Part shown: in pieces, positions 35,042 to 43,712 of the stretch | Position numbering within the stretch: the stretch's first letter is position 1 | How the letters are laid out: every line of letters starts with the position of its first letter | Program-made: the position numbers and the translations under genes | Notes under the pieces: model-generated | Told to the model about the DNA's origin: nothing | The model's database searches: none | What the model saw: the letters and a program-made list of their open reading frames with translations, nothing else | NCBI GenBank assembly: GCA_001769215.1 | Contig: MEOL01000017.1 | Location: forward strand, 124,001 to 188,000 | From: Bacteroidetes bacterium GWF2_41_31 | GTDB taxonomy: Bacteria > Bacteroidota > Bacteroidia > Bacteroidales > F082 | Direction: 5' to 3' | DNA length: 64,000 bases

Positions 35042-35211
35042 TTTTCGATTTCTTTGTCTAATTCAGTGTCAGTGATGATTTCACCTTGTTCTGACTGCAT
35101 ATTTCCATATTCAATCTTTTCAATTAAAATAAGCTTTTCAACCAATTCATCACTTGAAAATTGATCTGGAAAACTTTCAATTTGTTCTTTTAGTCTTGTC
35201 TTTGTCAACAT
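35029..35211 (-). CDS. ParD/Phd-like antitoxin of the broken parE
   Basis: 60 residues: TRLKEQIESFPDQFSSDELV, EKLILIEKIEYGNMQSEQGE, ITDTELDKEIEKWFE. The ending '...xQSExGxxxTxxEL' is typical for small antitoxins paired with ParE/RelE toxins in Bacteroidota, where the tail binds toxin. The gene is intact and its stop overlaps the toxin start by 13 bases, supporting the pairing. The leading ATG lies four bases from a truncated attC-like repeat. Confidence 0.7.
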   Translation of the reverse strand: MLTKTRLKEQIESFPDQFSSDELVEKLILIEKIEYGNMQSEQGEIITDTELDKEIEKWFE

Positions 35212-35212
35212 T

Positions 35213-35522
35213 TAAGGTTCATAATGTAACCCGCCATAAAGTATGATGCCTTGTTATAGCCACCGTTATTATTGTTTTTTGAGAAATACCTGTCAATCAT
35301 CATTTTTACTTCGTTTAACCAAACGTGTCTCTGGTTTAAATCACTATTTACAATAATCCGAAACATCCTTCTGTCAAATTGTTTTACTCCACAAAAATCA
35401 AAAATACAGTTTTTCCAAATCGTATCAAGTGGGTCTTTAAATATATTATTTTCTCTTTCTTCACTTGTATTTGATATGTTGAATACTAATCCAATTTTTT
35501 CTTTAACGTTTGTTTTTGATGG
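35213..35522 (-). pseudogene. Open C-terminal gene fragment, family unknown
   Basis: After the lactonase-like gene's stop, the same minus frame stays open for about 100 codons: KTNVKEKIGLVFNISNTSEE, DPLDTIWKNCIFDFCGVKQF, RHVWLNEVKMMIDRYFSKNN, then reads through the partial repeat to a TGA at about 35213. The residues look like a real protein, but no start codon lies upstream, so it is probably a 5'-truncated gene. I do not recognise it. Confidence 0.45.
35215..35259 (-). repeat. attC-like repeat, type 1, right half missing (copy 3)
   Basis: Plus-strand AACCCGCCATAAAGTATGAT and GTTATAG (35253-35259) match the high-coordinate arm of the type-1 family, but the complementary arm is absent because the antitoxin gene begins there. 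GTTATAG differs from the complement of TTATAAT (44231) by two transitions. Confidence 0.5.
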
Positions 35523-36389
35523 TTAAATTATTTTCAAAGTCACAAGTTCCTTTAATCTTTTACCAGCTTCACGGTCATGAGAAGGAAGGAACACCAGTTT
35601 ATTAAATTTAGCCAAGGATTTAATTCTTTTGTATGTATTTCCGGCTTTAATGTGACTTATATTAACACCAGCGAAGCAATTTGTAAGGAGTTGATTTTGG
35701 TTATAACACACATCGCCTGCAAATAAAATATGGCAATTGTCTGTTTTTAGCAATATGGACATGTGTCCGTTTGTATGACCTGGCGTATGAAGGGCGATTA
35801 GGTCTTTGGCAATAGTCAGAAAACAAGCATTGTCAAAGCATTCATATTGCTCATTTAACTCCATTAATTCTGGTTGAAACCAATGGGGATAGAGTTTTGG
35901 TAAATCTCCATACGGCTTTTCCCATTCGAGTTTATTAACTATTATTTTTGTTTCAGGAAAATGTTTTAATCCATCAATATGATCAAGGTGCAAATGTGTC
36001 AGGAATACAGCTTTAACCTCTTTTGGTTTGATATTTAATTTCAGAAGTTGTTTGTCAATTTCCTGCTCCCTGCTTATTTGAAACCGGAACATTGCTCTGT
36101 TCAACCAATTGGCAAACACACCTGAAGATTTAAAATAGCCGGGCGTTTGTATATTTGAATTTTCACCCGTATCAATTAAAAAAATCCCCTCAGGATGCTC
36201 AATAACCCAAACCCATATTGGCATCCATTCGGTAAATTTTTTATCAAAAATAAAATCCAATTTAGCAAGCACACCTGTTTTTTTGCTTTCACTGAATTTC
36301 GTTTTTACTGCGACCGAACCTGTAGAAATAGCATGTATTTTTACGGGATTTTTATTAATTGTAAGTTCAATACTTTCATTGCTAAACAT
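35523..36389 (-). CDS. Metallo-beta-lactamase-fold hydrolase, AHL-lactonase-like
   Basis: 288 residues. The dinuclear zinc ligands are visible: HLHLDHIDGL (H-x-H-x-D-H), HTPGHTNGHMSILL, AGDVCYNQ and a C-terminal PSHD. The opening IWVWVIEHPEGIFLIDTGEN and a conserved ANWLNRAMFRF are typical of the AiiA-type N-acyl-homoserine-lactonase subgroup, though lactonase activity is inferred only. It acts in the cytoplasm (no signal). It lies 10 bases downstream of the alpha/beta-hydrolase gene, so the two may share a transcript. Confidence 0.88.
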   Translation of the reverse strand: MFSNESIELTINKNPVKIHAISTGSVAVKTKFSESKKTGVLAKLDFIFDKKFTEWMPIWVWVIEHPEGIFLIDTGENSNIQTPGYFKSSGVFANWLNRAMFRFQISREQEIDKQLLKLNIKPKEVKAVFLTHLHLDHIDGLKHFPETKIIVNKLEWEKPYGDLPKLYPHWFQPELMELNEQYECFDNACFLTIAKDLIALHTPGHTNGHMSILLKTDNCHILFAGDVCYNQNQLLTNCFAGVNISHIKAGNTYKRIKSLAKFNKLVFLPSHDREAGKRLKELVTLKII

Positions 36390-36399
36390 GTAAAGTGGT

Positions 36400-37347
36400 T
36401 TATTTTAATATTTTTTCGTTCAACACTTTTACGAATTTTTCCGGTTCTTCATAATGCGGCATGTGTGCCGAGTTTTCAAAAGCAGAAAATGATTTTGTAT
36501 CGGCTTGTAAATAATCATAAAATGCAACAGCCGTTTGATATGGGGCTATACCATCTAATTTGCCCTGAATAAAATGTACCGGAACCTTAACAGATTTTAT
36601 CTTATCAAAAAGATTAAGGGTATCTAATTCGGGGAGCAACGTATTTTGGCAAAACTCCATTCCTTTAATCGTTTTGGGAATATCCGTAAAACTATAAGAT
36701 TTACTAAAAAGCATATTTTTGATGGTGGATATTAGCAATTGGTTATAGTTGCTGCCTGTTTTTATTCCACCTAAATCTGTGAGTAACTTAGCACGTTCTT
36801 GGAATATTTTTGTTTCAATAATTGGTTTTTGCCCTAACTCAATTACTTTTTTTATAAGCTTATTATTGTTTTTTTCTTTGGCTTTAGCCATAGCAAATTC
36901 TATAGCATATTTATTTGCCGTTGGAATATCAATATCAATACCTACTAAAAACAATTGGCTAAAAATTTCGGTATCTCTTATTGCTGCCATTAGGCTTGTA
37001 GTTGCACCAATGGAATAACCTATAAGAATTGCTTTGTCTTTATTATATTTCTTTAATAGGTATTTAGTGCATTCAATAACATCATCAGTTAATTGAGAAA
37101 AGTTTATGGTTTTGGGGTTTATATTTTTATTGAATGATTTGCCACATCCCCGCTGATCCCAATAAGCAACTATGTAATTATTTTCAAGATGTAATAATTC
37201 TCCCATTGTATCAGCCTCGGGAATAATAGGCATACCGGGACCTGCCTGAACATGAAGAATAAGGGGAGAATTTGCTTTTTTCCCACGAATAAGGATCCAT
37301 TGTTCAGAGTTATTGATTTTTACTTTTTCTAAAGTATTTATTTCCAT
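36400..37347 (-). CDS. Alpha/beta hydrolase, proline iminopeptidase-like
   Basis: 315 residues. The oxyanion region VQAGPGMPIIPEA, the strand YWDQRGCGKSF, the nucleophile elbow IGYSIGATTSLM (Ser near residue 123), the acid in FIQGKLDGIAP and the His in FENSAHMPHYEEPEKF match the S33 family, where DQRGCG(R/K)S is diagnostic. A peptidase or esterase role is possible. The Crp/Fnr-type regulator 63 bases upstream on the same strand probably controls it. Confidence 0.9.
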   Translation of the reverse strand: MEINTLEKVKINNSEQWILIRGKKANSPLILHVQAGPGMPIIPEADTMGELLHLENNYIVAYWDQRGCGKSFNKNINPKTINFSQLTDDVIECTKYLLKKYNKDKAILIGYSIGATTSLMAAIRDTEIFSQLFLVGIDIDIPTANKYAIEFAMAKAKEKNNNKLIKKVIELGQKPIIETKIFQERAKLLTDLGGIKTGSNYNQLLISTIKNMLFSKSYSFTDIPKTIKGMEFCQNTLLPELDTLNLFDKIKSVKVPVHFIQGKLDGIAPYQTAVAFYDYLQADTKSFSAFENSAHMPHYEEPEKFVKVLNEKILK

Positions 37348-37410
37348 ATCTTTTTTTGATACAAAGATAAAGTCAGGCTGAAATGAATATCGTTCGCAAT
37401 TGTTAAGAAA

Positions 37411-37974
37411 TTAGTTTTCTGCTCTAAGACGACTAAGGTGTTGAGGACTAATACCTAAGTATGATGCGATATGATACTGTGTTGCATTTTGCAATATTTG
37501 TGGATTGGTAACAAGTAGTTCTTGATACCGTTCTTTTGGAGTATGCAGAATGAAAGATACGGTTCTTTTATAAAAACGTAGAAAGGTGAATTCAACAATA
37601 ACACGATGTAAATGCTCAAGAGCAGGAGCAGTTTTACAAAGTTCATTAAAATCATTATAAGAGAATATTGTTAATGTTGTTTTTTGCATAGCAACAATAC
37701 ATGCATGAGGTGATGAATTGTCAATAATAGAAGGAAGGTCAGCACAAAAATCGTTTTCAAAATAAAAGAAATCGGTTATTTCATTGCCCTCCATTACATA
37801 GAATTTCCGTAAATATCCGTCTTCTAAAAATGCTATTTTATCATTTTTCTTTCCAGATTCTATCCAGCAGTCACCTTTTTTTAGTTGTGAAGTGGTTGTG
37901 ATTTTCAAAAATTTATCGCAGTCATCTTCTGATAATGGGGCTATTTTCTTTAGCACTTGAATTATTTTACTCAT
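37411..37974 (-). CDS. Crp/Fnr-family transcriptional regulator
   Basis: 187 residues. An N-terminal cyclic-nucleotide-binding-like barrel (KKGDCWIESGKKNDKIAFLE, VMEGNEITDFFYFENDFCAD) precedes a C-terminal winged helix ending YHIASYLGISPQHLSRLRAE. This is a typical Bacteroidota single-domain regulator, one of four in this part of the window. The hydrolase 36400-37347 follows directly and is its likely target. The effector is unknown; the cAMP-binding residues are not conserved in an obvious way. Confidence 0.9.
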   Translation of the reverse strand: MSKIIQVLKKIAPLSEDDCDKFLKITTTSQLKKGDCWIESGKKNDKIAFLEDGYLRKFYVMEGNEITDFFYFENDFCADLPSIIDNSSPHACIVAMQKTTLTIFSYNDFNELCKTAPALEHLHRVIVEFTFLRFYKRTVSFILHTPKERYQELLVTNPQILQNATQYHIASYLGISPQHLSRLRAEN

Positions 37975-38081
37975 GTTTTCGATTTATGAAATATGAAATG
38001 TAAAGATAAAAAGGATAAATACAAATTTCGTTCACATTTGCTAAGAAATAGAATGCTGCCAAATTTAAATGCGGAGTTACT

Positions 38082-38609
38082 TTATGTTTCTAAGGTAGAT
38101 TGAATGCTTGTTTTTTTATCAAGAGGCAGGTAAATTGCTATTATCAGGCTACTCAAAAGCATCATCATATTAAATGCTCCAAACATATCTTCCATACTTT
38201 TTAATATAACATATTTGGGTATGGCTGTCATAATTTGTTGTTGATGAATAGCAATTGCAGTCACTTTTTCTGCAAGTAGGGTAATGTTGATTGAATTAAT
38301 AATTATCAGGATGATAAGCAACTGGACAATAGTAATCCATTTTCCTCTAAAAAACCCATATTGCTTACAACTTAAAATAATAGCACTCACCACAATTAAA
38401 ATTAGACCAGGAATGATCAGCACGAATATTATTTTTGAAACAAATAACCGTTCCCAATAAATTGAATCAATCGAAGGGGAACTGCCCAAGACAAAATTCA
38501 TAACTATAGAGGAAAAAATACTGCCCAAACTCAAAATAAAACCAATAATTGCAAGTAATTGAAATGTTTTTATAAAATTGCTTGTCTTGTTTAAAGTTTG
38601 GTGTTCCAT
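38082..38609 (-). CDS. Four-helix membrane protein of unknown function (DUF2975-like)
   Basis: 175 residues from ATG 38609 (the longer frame adds an unlikely N-terminus). Four hydrophobic helices are visible: LLAIIGFILSLGSIFSSIVM, IIFVLIIPGLILIVVSAII, ITIVQLLIILIIINSINITL, MMMLLSSLIIAIYLPL. The pattern resembles DUF2975 inner-membrane proteins, but I am not certain. It lies directly downstream of a Crp/Fnr regulator gene. Confidence 0.7.
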   Translation of the reverse strand: MEHQTLNKTSNFIKTFQLLAIIGFILSLGSIFSSIVMNFVLGSSPSIDSIYWERLFVSKIIFVLIIPGLILIVVSAIILSCKQYGFFRGKWITIVQLLIILIIINSINITLLAEKVTAIAIHQQQIMTAIPKYVILKSMEDMFGAFNMMMLLSSLIIAIYLPLDKKTSIQSTLET

Positions 38610-38679
38610 TGTATACAAATTTAATTTTACACAAAGGAACAAATGGTTCAGTCAAAAATCATTACCATAGGGTAACAAA

Positions 38680-39252
38680 TTATCTTTTCACTAATTGCCG
38701 TCGAATTCGGCTTAAAGATTGAGGTGTTACTCCAACAAAAGAAGCAATATAATACTGCGGTATTCGCTGTTGAATATGACTGAATGAAGACATAAAATTC
38801 AAATACCGCTGTTCAGCTGCATCAGTGTGCGAAGAAATAATATGATTGATAGCTTTGGTAAAAACATCTTCCAACAACAACCTGCCAAACCGTTCGCCGA
38901 ATTTTACTTTACTATAAAATAGCTGCATATTGCTATAGGAGATAGAATTTATTGTTGTATCCTCCAAGGCGATTATTGATTTTTTTGATATTGCTTTATT
39001 GATAAAACTTTCGTAATCGCAAACAAAATCATGTTCTGTACTAAAATAAAATGTTTCTTCTTCCCCATTATTTATTATACAATGCCTGAGAAGCCCATTA
39101 TTTATGTATGCAAACTCTTTACAAACTCCCCCCTCTGTTAAAAAAGAATCATTTACTTTCAATTCCTTTTTAACAAATAGTTGATCAATTATGTTGATAT
39201 CTTCATCAGATAAGTAGATATAATTACTTATTGCTTTAATTAGGTTTTGCAT
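38680..39252 (-). CDS. Crp/Fnr-family transcriptional regulator
   Basis: 190 residues. Sensor barrel KKELKVNDSFLTEGGVCKEF, NGEEETFYFSTEHDFVCDYE and a C-terminal winged helix PQYYIASFVGVTPQSLSRIR. It lies 37 bases upstream of the four-helix membrane gene on the same strand, repeating the regulator-then-effector layout seen at 37.4 kb and 42.9 kb. Confidence 0.9.
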   Translation of the reverse strand: MQNLIKAISNYIYLSDEDINIIDQLFVKKELKVNDSFLTEGGVCKEFAYINNGLLRHCIINNGEEETFYFSTEHDFVCDYESFINKAISKKSIIALEDTTINSISYSNMQLFYSKVKFGERFGRLLLEDVFTKAINHIISSHTDAAEQRYLNFMSSFSHIQQRIPQYYIASFVGVTPQSLSRIRRQLVKR

Positions 39253-39443
39253 AACTCGTCAAAAATTAGGCATCATTCATTTATCAATTAACATTATCGA
39301 AAAATAATACAAAATCATTTATTCACCTACGTTAATTATTTATAATTCATATTCTTATGGTTCACAAAGTTCCACTAAATTTATTTACAAAGTTCCACAT
39401 TCTGTATCCAATTTGTCTGTCGTTTAATTATTGCACGGTATTT

Positions 39444-39731
39444 TTAGTAATGGTGCTGTTCAGAAAAAGAACTGTAATGTGTAACATATTCGTTTTCCTT
39501 AATAAACCCCATTGTTATTTCGTCAACATTGTGGTCAATATAAAATGCTCGAATAAGTCCGCTATGAATAAAGCCCATGTGTTTTTGTATTTCCCCTGCT
39601 TTTAAGTAAATCGAATTCTTTGCCAATTCTGAAATTGACAAGTTACTCTTTACAAATAATAATTCTTCATCCGAAATTTCGGGACTTAAAGTTTTATATC
39701 TATCAAGATATGAATGGATAATATCTGTCAT
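39444..39731 (-). pseudogene. Truncated Crp/Fnr regulator gene
   Basis: Residues 1-93 are a normal N-terminal sensor barrel (LSISELAKNSIYLKAGEIQK, HMGFIHSGLIRAFYIDHNVD, ITMGFIKENEYVTHYSSF), but the frame ends right after SEQHHY. The second half of the barrel and the whole helix-turn-helix are missing; 39253-39443 has no homologous sequence in any frame I read. A 3' deletion is the simplest cause, and DNA binding must be lost. It precedes no gene it could control other than the membrane gene cluster. Confidence 0.7.
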
Positions 39732-39790
39732 AATTTATAGTGTTATTTTTCAGGCATTGTATCTAATGACCTCAATATTTTGTTTTACGG

Positions 39791-41035
39791 TTACTCGTCA
39801 AATTTCTTGAATATTGAACTTGCAATATGTCCACCAAAGCCAAAAGTGTTACTCATGGCATACGTTACATTTCTTTGTTGTGATTTACCAAGTGTGAAAT
39901 TAAATTTATCGGCAAAGTTAGGTTCTACTTGTTGTGTATTTATAGTAGGTGGTATCATGTTTTCTTGAATAGCTTTTATGCAAGCAATAGCTTCAATTGC
40001 CCCTGCTGCGCCAAGCAAATGTCCTGTCATTGATTTTGTTGCACTGATGTTTGCATTGGGTTTTATTCCAAACACTTTTTCCATAGCTTTCAATTCGCTC
40101 AAATCGCCCGTTGGAGTTGAAGTAGCATGCGCATTAATATAGTCAATTTCACTTGAATTTATACCGGCTTCTTCCAATGCAAGTGTCATTCCCAGAATTG
40201 CTCCTTCTCCTTCCGGATGTGTACCTGTCAGGTGATATGCATCTGCCGCAAGTCCACCACCAACAATTTCAGCAAGTATAACTGCATTTCTTTTTATGGC
40301 GTGTTCATAGCATTCAAGAATAATTGCACCTGCACCTTCGCCTAAAACAAAACCGTCTCTTGTGGAATCAAAAGGTTTTGAAGCTTTGCTAAAGTTATCA
40401 TTTAAAGTTGATAAGGCTTTAGAAGCATTGAACCCCCCTATTGAAGTTTGTGTGATGGAAGCCTCCGAACCACCTGTAATAATCATATCTGCTTTGTTCC
40501 AACGGATATAATTAAATGCGTCAATGATAGCGGTATTACTTGCCGAACACGCGGAAGCCGTTGTATAATTTATTCCTCTGAGACCGTATTTAATTGATAT
40601 TACGCCAGATGCAATATTTATTATCCTTTTTGGAATAAAAAACGGATTAAATCTCGGTGTACCATCGCCCATTTTAAATTCGCCAAATTGCTCTTCAAAA
40701 GTAGTAACACCACCATCTCCGGAACCCCATATTACACCAATTCTATCCTTATTCAAAGTGGCAAAATTTAGGTTTGCATTTTTTATCGCCTCGTCAGTTA
40801 CGGCTAAAGCATATTGAGTAAAAAGGTCGTATTTCCTTATTTCATTTTTCTCAAAAATATTTTGAGGGTCAAAATTCTTTACTTCACACGCAAATTTCGT
40901 TTTAAATTTTGATGTGTCAAATTTGGTAATCAATGATGCTCCACTTATTCCATTAATCAATGAATGCCAATATTGAGCAACATTGTTTCCTATTGGAGTT
41001 ACTGCTCCTAATCCTGTGATTACAACTCTTCTCAT
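39791..41035 (-). CDS. fabF: Beta-ketoacyl-ACP synthase II (FabF-type)
   Basis: 414 residues, the usual length. The start RRVVITGLGAVTPIGN and the catalytic triad are intact: Cys near 160 in TASACSASNTAI, His in NAHATSTPTGDLSE and His in SATKSMTGHLLGAAGAIEA. It condenses acyl-ACP with malonyl-ACP. Being in an accessory region behind a TetR gene, with no acp or other fab genes nearby, it is more likely a second, specialised copy than the housekeeping fabF, although a plain extra FabF cannot be excluded. Confidence 0.9.
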   Translation of the reverse strand: MRRVVITGLGAVTPIGNNVAQYWHSLINGISGASLITKFDTSKFKTKFACEVKNFDPQNIFEKNEIRKYDLFTQYALAVTDEAIKNANLNFATLNKDRIGVIWGSGDGGVTTFEEQFGEFKMGDGTPRFNPFFIPKRIINIASGVISIKYGLRGINYTTASACSASNTAIIDAFNYIRWNKADMIITGGSEASITQTSIGGFNASKALSTLNDNFSKASKPFDSTRDGFVLGEGAGAIILECYEHAIKRNAVILAEIVGGGLAADAYHLTGTHPEGEGAILGMTLALEEAGINSSEIDYINAHATSTPTGDLSELKAMEKVFGIKPNANISATKSMTGHLLGAAGAIEAIACIKAIQENMIPPTINTQQVEPNFADKFNFTLGKSQQRNVTYAMSNTFGFGGHIASSIFKKFDE

Positions 41036-41592
41036 TAATTATGTGGTTCTAAATCTCTAATTATGGCTTCTATTACAATCTCAAAATCCTCATCATTGGT
41101 AAGGCGCGATAATTGAACTATTGCTAAAATATTTGTTATTATCATTAATGCTTTTGTTCTTGATGTATTTTGAAATTCAAAGACACCTTGGTTTTTTCCG
41201 TCCGTTAAAACTTCAGTAACCCAAAGCAATACAAGTTCAGCAAAGGTTTTTAATTCGTTTTTTATCTTGTCATCAACCGTGTTTAAATCCGTTGCTAAAG
41301 AACCCACAAGACAAACTTTATTTTCTAATTTGATTTGAGAATAGATTGATAGAAACCTTTTTAGCTTTAACAAGGGTGATTTGTCTGCTAATTCTGCTTT
41401 ATAATGCTCAAAGCGTTCAATATGTTCCTTTATCGTAGCCACACCCAAGTCCGTCTTGGTTGGGAAATGATAATGGATAGAAGCCGTTTTAATACCTATT
41501 TTGTTAGAAATATCTTTAAAGCTAAAAGCATTAAAACCATTACTTCTAATGAGTTGGTCGGCAGTGTCAATTATAATTTCTCTTGTAGTCAT
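41035..41592 (-). CDS. TetR/AcrR-family regulator
   Basis: 185 residues from ATG 41592. The N-terminal helix-turn-helix (TREIIIDTADQLIRSNGFNA, FSFKDISNKIGIKTASIHYH, FPTKTDLGVAT) is textbook, and the C-terminal ligand domain is all-helical (LLWVTEVLTDGKNQGVF). The stop overlaps the fabF start (ATGA-type, shared base 41035), so the two genes are translationally coupled and TetR probably controls this operon. Confidence 0.92.
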   Translation of the reverse strand: MTTREIIIDTADQLIRSNGFNAFSFKDISNKIGIKTASIHYHFPTKTDLGVATIKEHIERFEHYKAELADKSPLLKLKRFLSIYSQIKLENKVCLVGSLATDLNTVDDKIKNELKTFAELVLLWVTEVLTDGKNQGVFEFQNTSRTKALMIITNILAIVQLSRLTNDEDFEIVIEAIIRDLEPHN

Positions 41593-41694
41593 TAAATACA
41601 AATCTTTTTGCAAAGATACTACCTATTAGTAGATAGGCAAATTAATTAACAATTTATTTTGCAATTTGTAGGGACAAAGCCTGTAATGAAATGG

Positions 41695-41717
41695 GAGACG
41701 AGGTTCAACCTCGTCTC
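41695..41717 (-). terminator. Perfect 11-bp hairpin after the SMP-30-like gene
   Basis: GAGACGAGGTT and AACCTCGTCTC flank a single C. It lies 50 bases past the stop of the minus-strand SMP-30-like gene, which suits termination, though no T run follows. Confidence 0.5.
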
Positions 41718-41768
41718 AAGAGGGGCAACATCACCGGAAAATCCAATCTGCTGAATTGGTCCCTTTTG

Positions 41769-42869
41769 CTAATCTAATTTGTATTTCCCGATATGCCCGA
41801 TTAAATCTCCGCCCAAGTAAATATAACCATCATGCTCTTCAATTGAACTGGCTTCCGACACCAATTTTCCGGTTGTATCATAGTAAGTTTTCAAAATAAC
41901 CCCGGTTGCGCTGACGTTCATAATCAATCCATAAGGCTCTTGTTTTGGTTGAAGCCAAAAGGGAAGACCGAATATAATTTTCTTTAAAAATGGTTTTGGT
42001 TGAATTTTATCCAACATGTCGTCTCTACGGGTTGTAAAACCGAGCCAAAAACTACCGTCATTTCTGCGTGATATTCCGTTCGGAAAACCGGGCAGATTTT
42101 CCAGGAATATTTCTGTCTGTCCTTTTTTATCGCCTTTCAACCAATATTTGACCACTCTGTATTTTGTTAAATCAACCATCAATACAAATTCATCATTTTG
42201 TGATACCGCAACACCATTTCCGAAAAATGAACTGTCAATTAATGTCTTTACTTCATTTGTTTTGCGATTGTAGCTGTAAAGACCGCCGTCAGGCTTGACT
42301 TCAAACAAAATTTTTCGAACGTTTTTCCTACTGAAAGTAACCTTTGAAGAAGTATTTGAAAAATAAATCATTCCATCACTGGCAATATCAACATCGTTAG
42401 GAATTAGAAACGGTTTCCCGTGTTCGTCATGGCTTGCCAGAATTGTAATTACACCTTTTTTATCAACGCTTATTAGTCCTCTTTTTTGGTCACAGGCAAT
42501 CAGGTTTTCATTTTTGTCAAAATGTAGTCCTGTTACCCAAGCACCTGTATTACAAAATACAGTCACATGACCAGATGTGTCAATTTTCAAAATCCTGCCG
42601 TCAGTGAAGTCTGTTCTGGAATTATGAACACCACAATACAAATTTCCTTTTTTATCTGTTGCAATATCTTCAGGTCCATACCACCCATTTAGGTCTATCC
42701 ACTGTGTGGTACTTAAAAGTTCATTTTCTGCCAGAACACCTACTAATTCAGGTTTTATCGGGGGAGTCCAGGACAATGGTTTTAATGAACACGATTGAAA
42801 TGTAGCACCTGCAATGAATCCCATCATCATTAATGCGCTTAAAGTTTTAATATTGGCTTTAATTCTCAT
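41769..42869 (-). CDS. SMP-30/gluconolactonase-like lipoprotein
   Basis: 366 residues. A lipoprotein signal (SALMMMGFIAGATFQSC) ends with Cys near 27. The six-bladed propeller typical of SMP-30/strictosidine-synthase-like proteins follows: WYGPEDIATDKKGNLYCGVH, GRILKIDTSGHVTVFCNTG, PNDVDIASDGMIYFSNTSS, LPGFPNGISRRNDGSFWLGF, and the C-terminal SEASSIEEHDGYIYLGG. Possible roles are lactone or organophosphate hydrolysis at the periplasmic face. Crp/Fnr regulator 42939-43514 lies directly upstream. Confidence 0.88.
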   Translation of the reverse strand: MRIKANIKTLSALMMMGFIAGATFQSCSLKPLSWTPPIKPELVGVLAENELLSTTQWIDLNGWYGPEDIATDKKGNLYCGVHNSRTDFTDGRILKIDTSGHVTVFCNTGAWVTGLHFDKNENLIACDQKRGLISVDKKGVITILASHDEHGKPFLIPNDVDIASDGMIYFSNTSSKVTFSRKNVRKILFEVKPDGGLYSYNRKTNEVKTLIDSSFFGNGVAVSQNDEFVLMVDLTKYRVVKYWLKGDKKGQTEIFLENLPGFPNGISRRNDGSFWLGFTTRRDDMLDKIQPKPFLKKIIFGLPFWLQPKQEPYGLIMNVSATGVILKTYYDTTGKLVSEASSIEEHDGYIYLGGDLIGHIGKYKLD

Positions 42870-42938
42870 TGTATCTCCTTTTTTTTATTAGTAGAATGCA
42901 AAATAACCAGAACGAAAACTTGTTTGCATTGACAATTG

Positions 42939-43514
42939 TTAAGAAATAGAAATTTCTTTTCTCACGCGACTCAATGATTCAGGGGCAATCCCAAGAAAAC
43001 TTGCTATTTGATGTTGGGGAACTCTTTGCACTATTTTCTTGTCATAATTTTTTATAAAATCTAAATATTTTTGTTTTGCTGTTTTTGTTTGCATTGTAAA
43101 CGTTCTATCAAGAATACACAGGTAGTTTTTTTCGGCTATGATTCGTCCGAGTTTTTCAAATTTTGAAGATTCTTTGTATAATTCAGTCAGAGCTTGATAT
43201 GATAATTCATAAACAACACTGTCTTCAATTGTTTCTAAAATTTCAAAAGAAGGCGTTTGACTAATAAAACTTGAAAAAATTGAGATGAATTGTCTATCAC
43301 AGGCGAAATAGGTATTAATCTCCTTTCCGTCAAGTAAATGATAAGTTCTTAACAAGCCTGTCTCAATGAAGTATAAATTTTGTGCCATACTACCTTCTCT
43401 AACTATTAACGTCCTGGCTTTAAATTCTTTCCTGATGAGTTTGTCATAGAAACTTTCCCATTCACTTTCTGTTAAACAAATTAATTCTTCTAATATTTTA
43501 TGTAGTTCTTTCAT
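42939..43514 (-). CDS. Crp/Fnr-family transcriptional regulator
   Basis: 191 residues. Sensor barrel RTLIVREGSMAQNLYFIETG, LDGKEINTYFACDRQFISIF; C-terminal winged helix VPQHQIASFLGIAPESLSRV. It is 69 bases upstream of the SMP-30-like gene and so its likely regulator. Homologous to the regulators at 37.4 and 38.7 kb (all with the same ASxLG(I/V)xPxxLSRxR ending). Confidence 0.9.
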   Translation of the reverse strand: MKELHKILEELICLTESEWESFYDKLIRKEFKARTLIVREGSMAQNLYFIETGLLRTYHLLDGKEINTYFACDRQFISIFSSFISQTPSFEILETIEDSVVYELSYQALTELYKESSKFEKLGRIIAEKNYLCILDRTFTMQTKTAKQKYLDFIKNYDKKIVQRVPQHQIASFLGIAPESLSRVRKEISIS

Positions 43515-43516
43515 TT

Positions 43517-43582
43517 TTACTCAATTGTGGCTATGCCTCTTATACAGCCTTTATCGTTAAATGGTTTAATTTTTAGTATCAT
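43517..43582 (-). other. Conserved micro-ORF (21 codons), related to the type-3 repeat
   Basis: ILKIKPFNDKGCIRGIATIE from ATG 43582 to TAA 43519. It matches the micro-ORF at 49014-49127 (FNKEGCIRGITTIGG) and, by its start, a fragment near 23.08-23.1 kb (ILKLKP then stop). It ends three bases before the Crp/Fnr start. It may be a leader ORF or just the readable part of a mobile-repeat remnant. Confidence 0.35.
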
Positions 43583-43712
43583 TATCTTAGGTTTGCTGGC
43601 GGGTTATGGAGATAGAAATAGAAAGCCCGGTTTTTTTGGGCTTAACTGGGGCTTAAATGCTATTGTGTTTAGGCACTGGTTTTTTTTCCTTTATCTAATC
43701 CTTTTATAAAAC

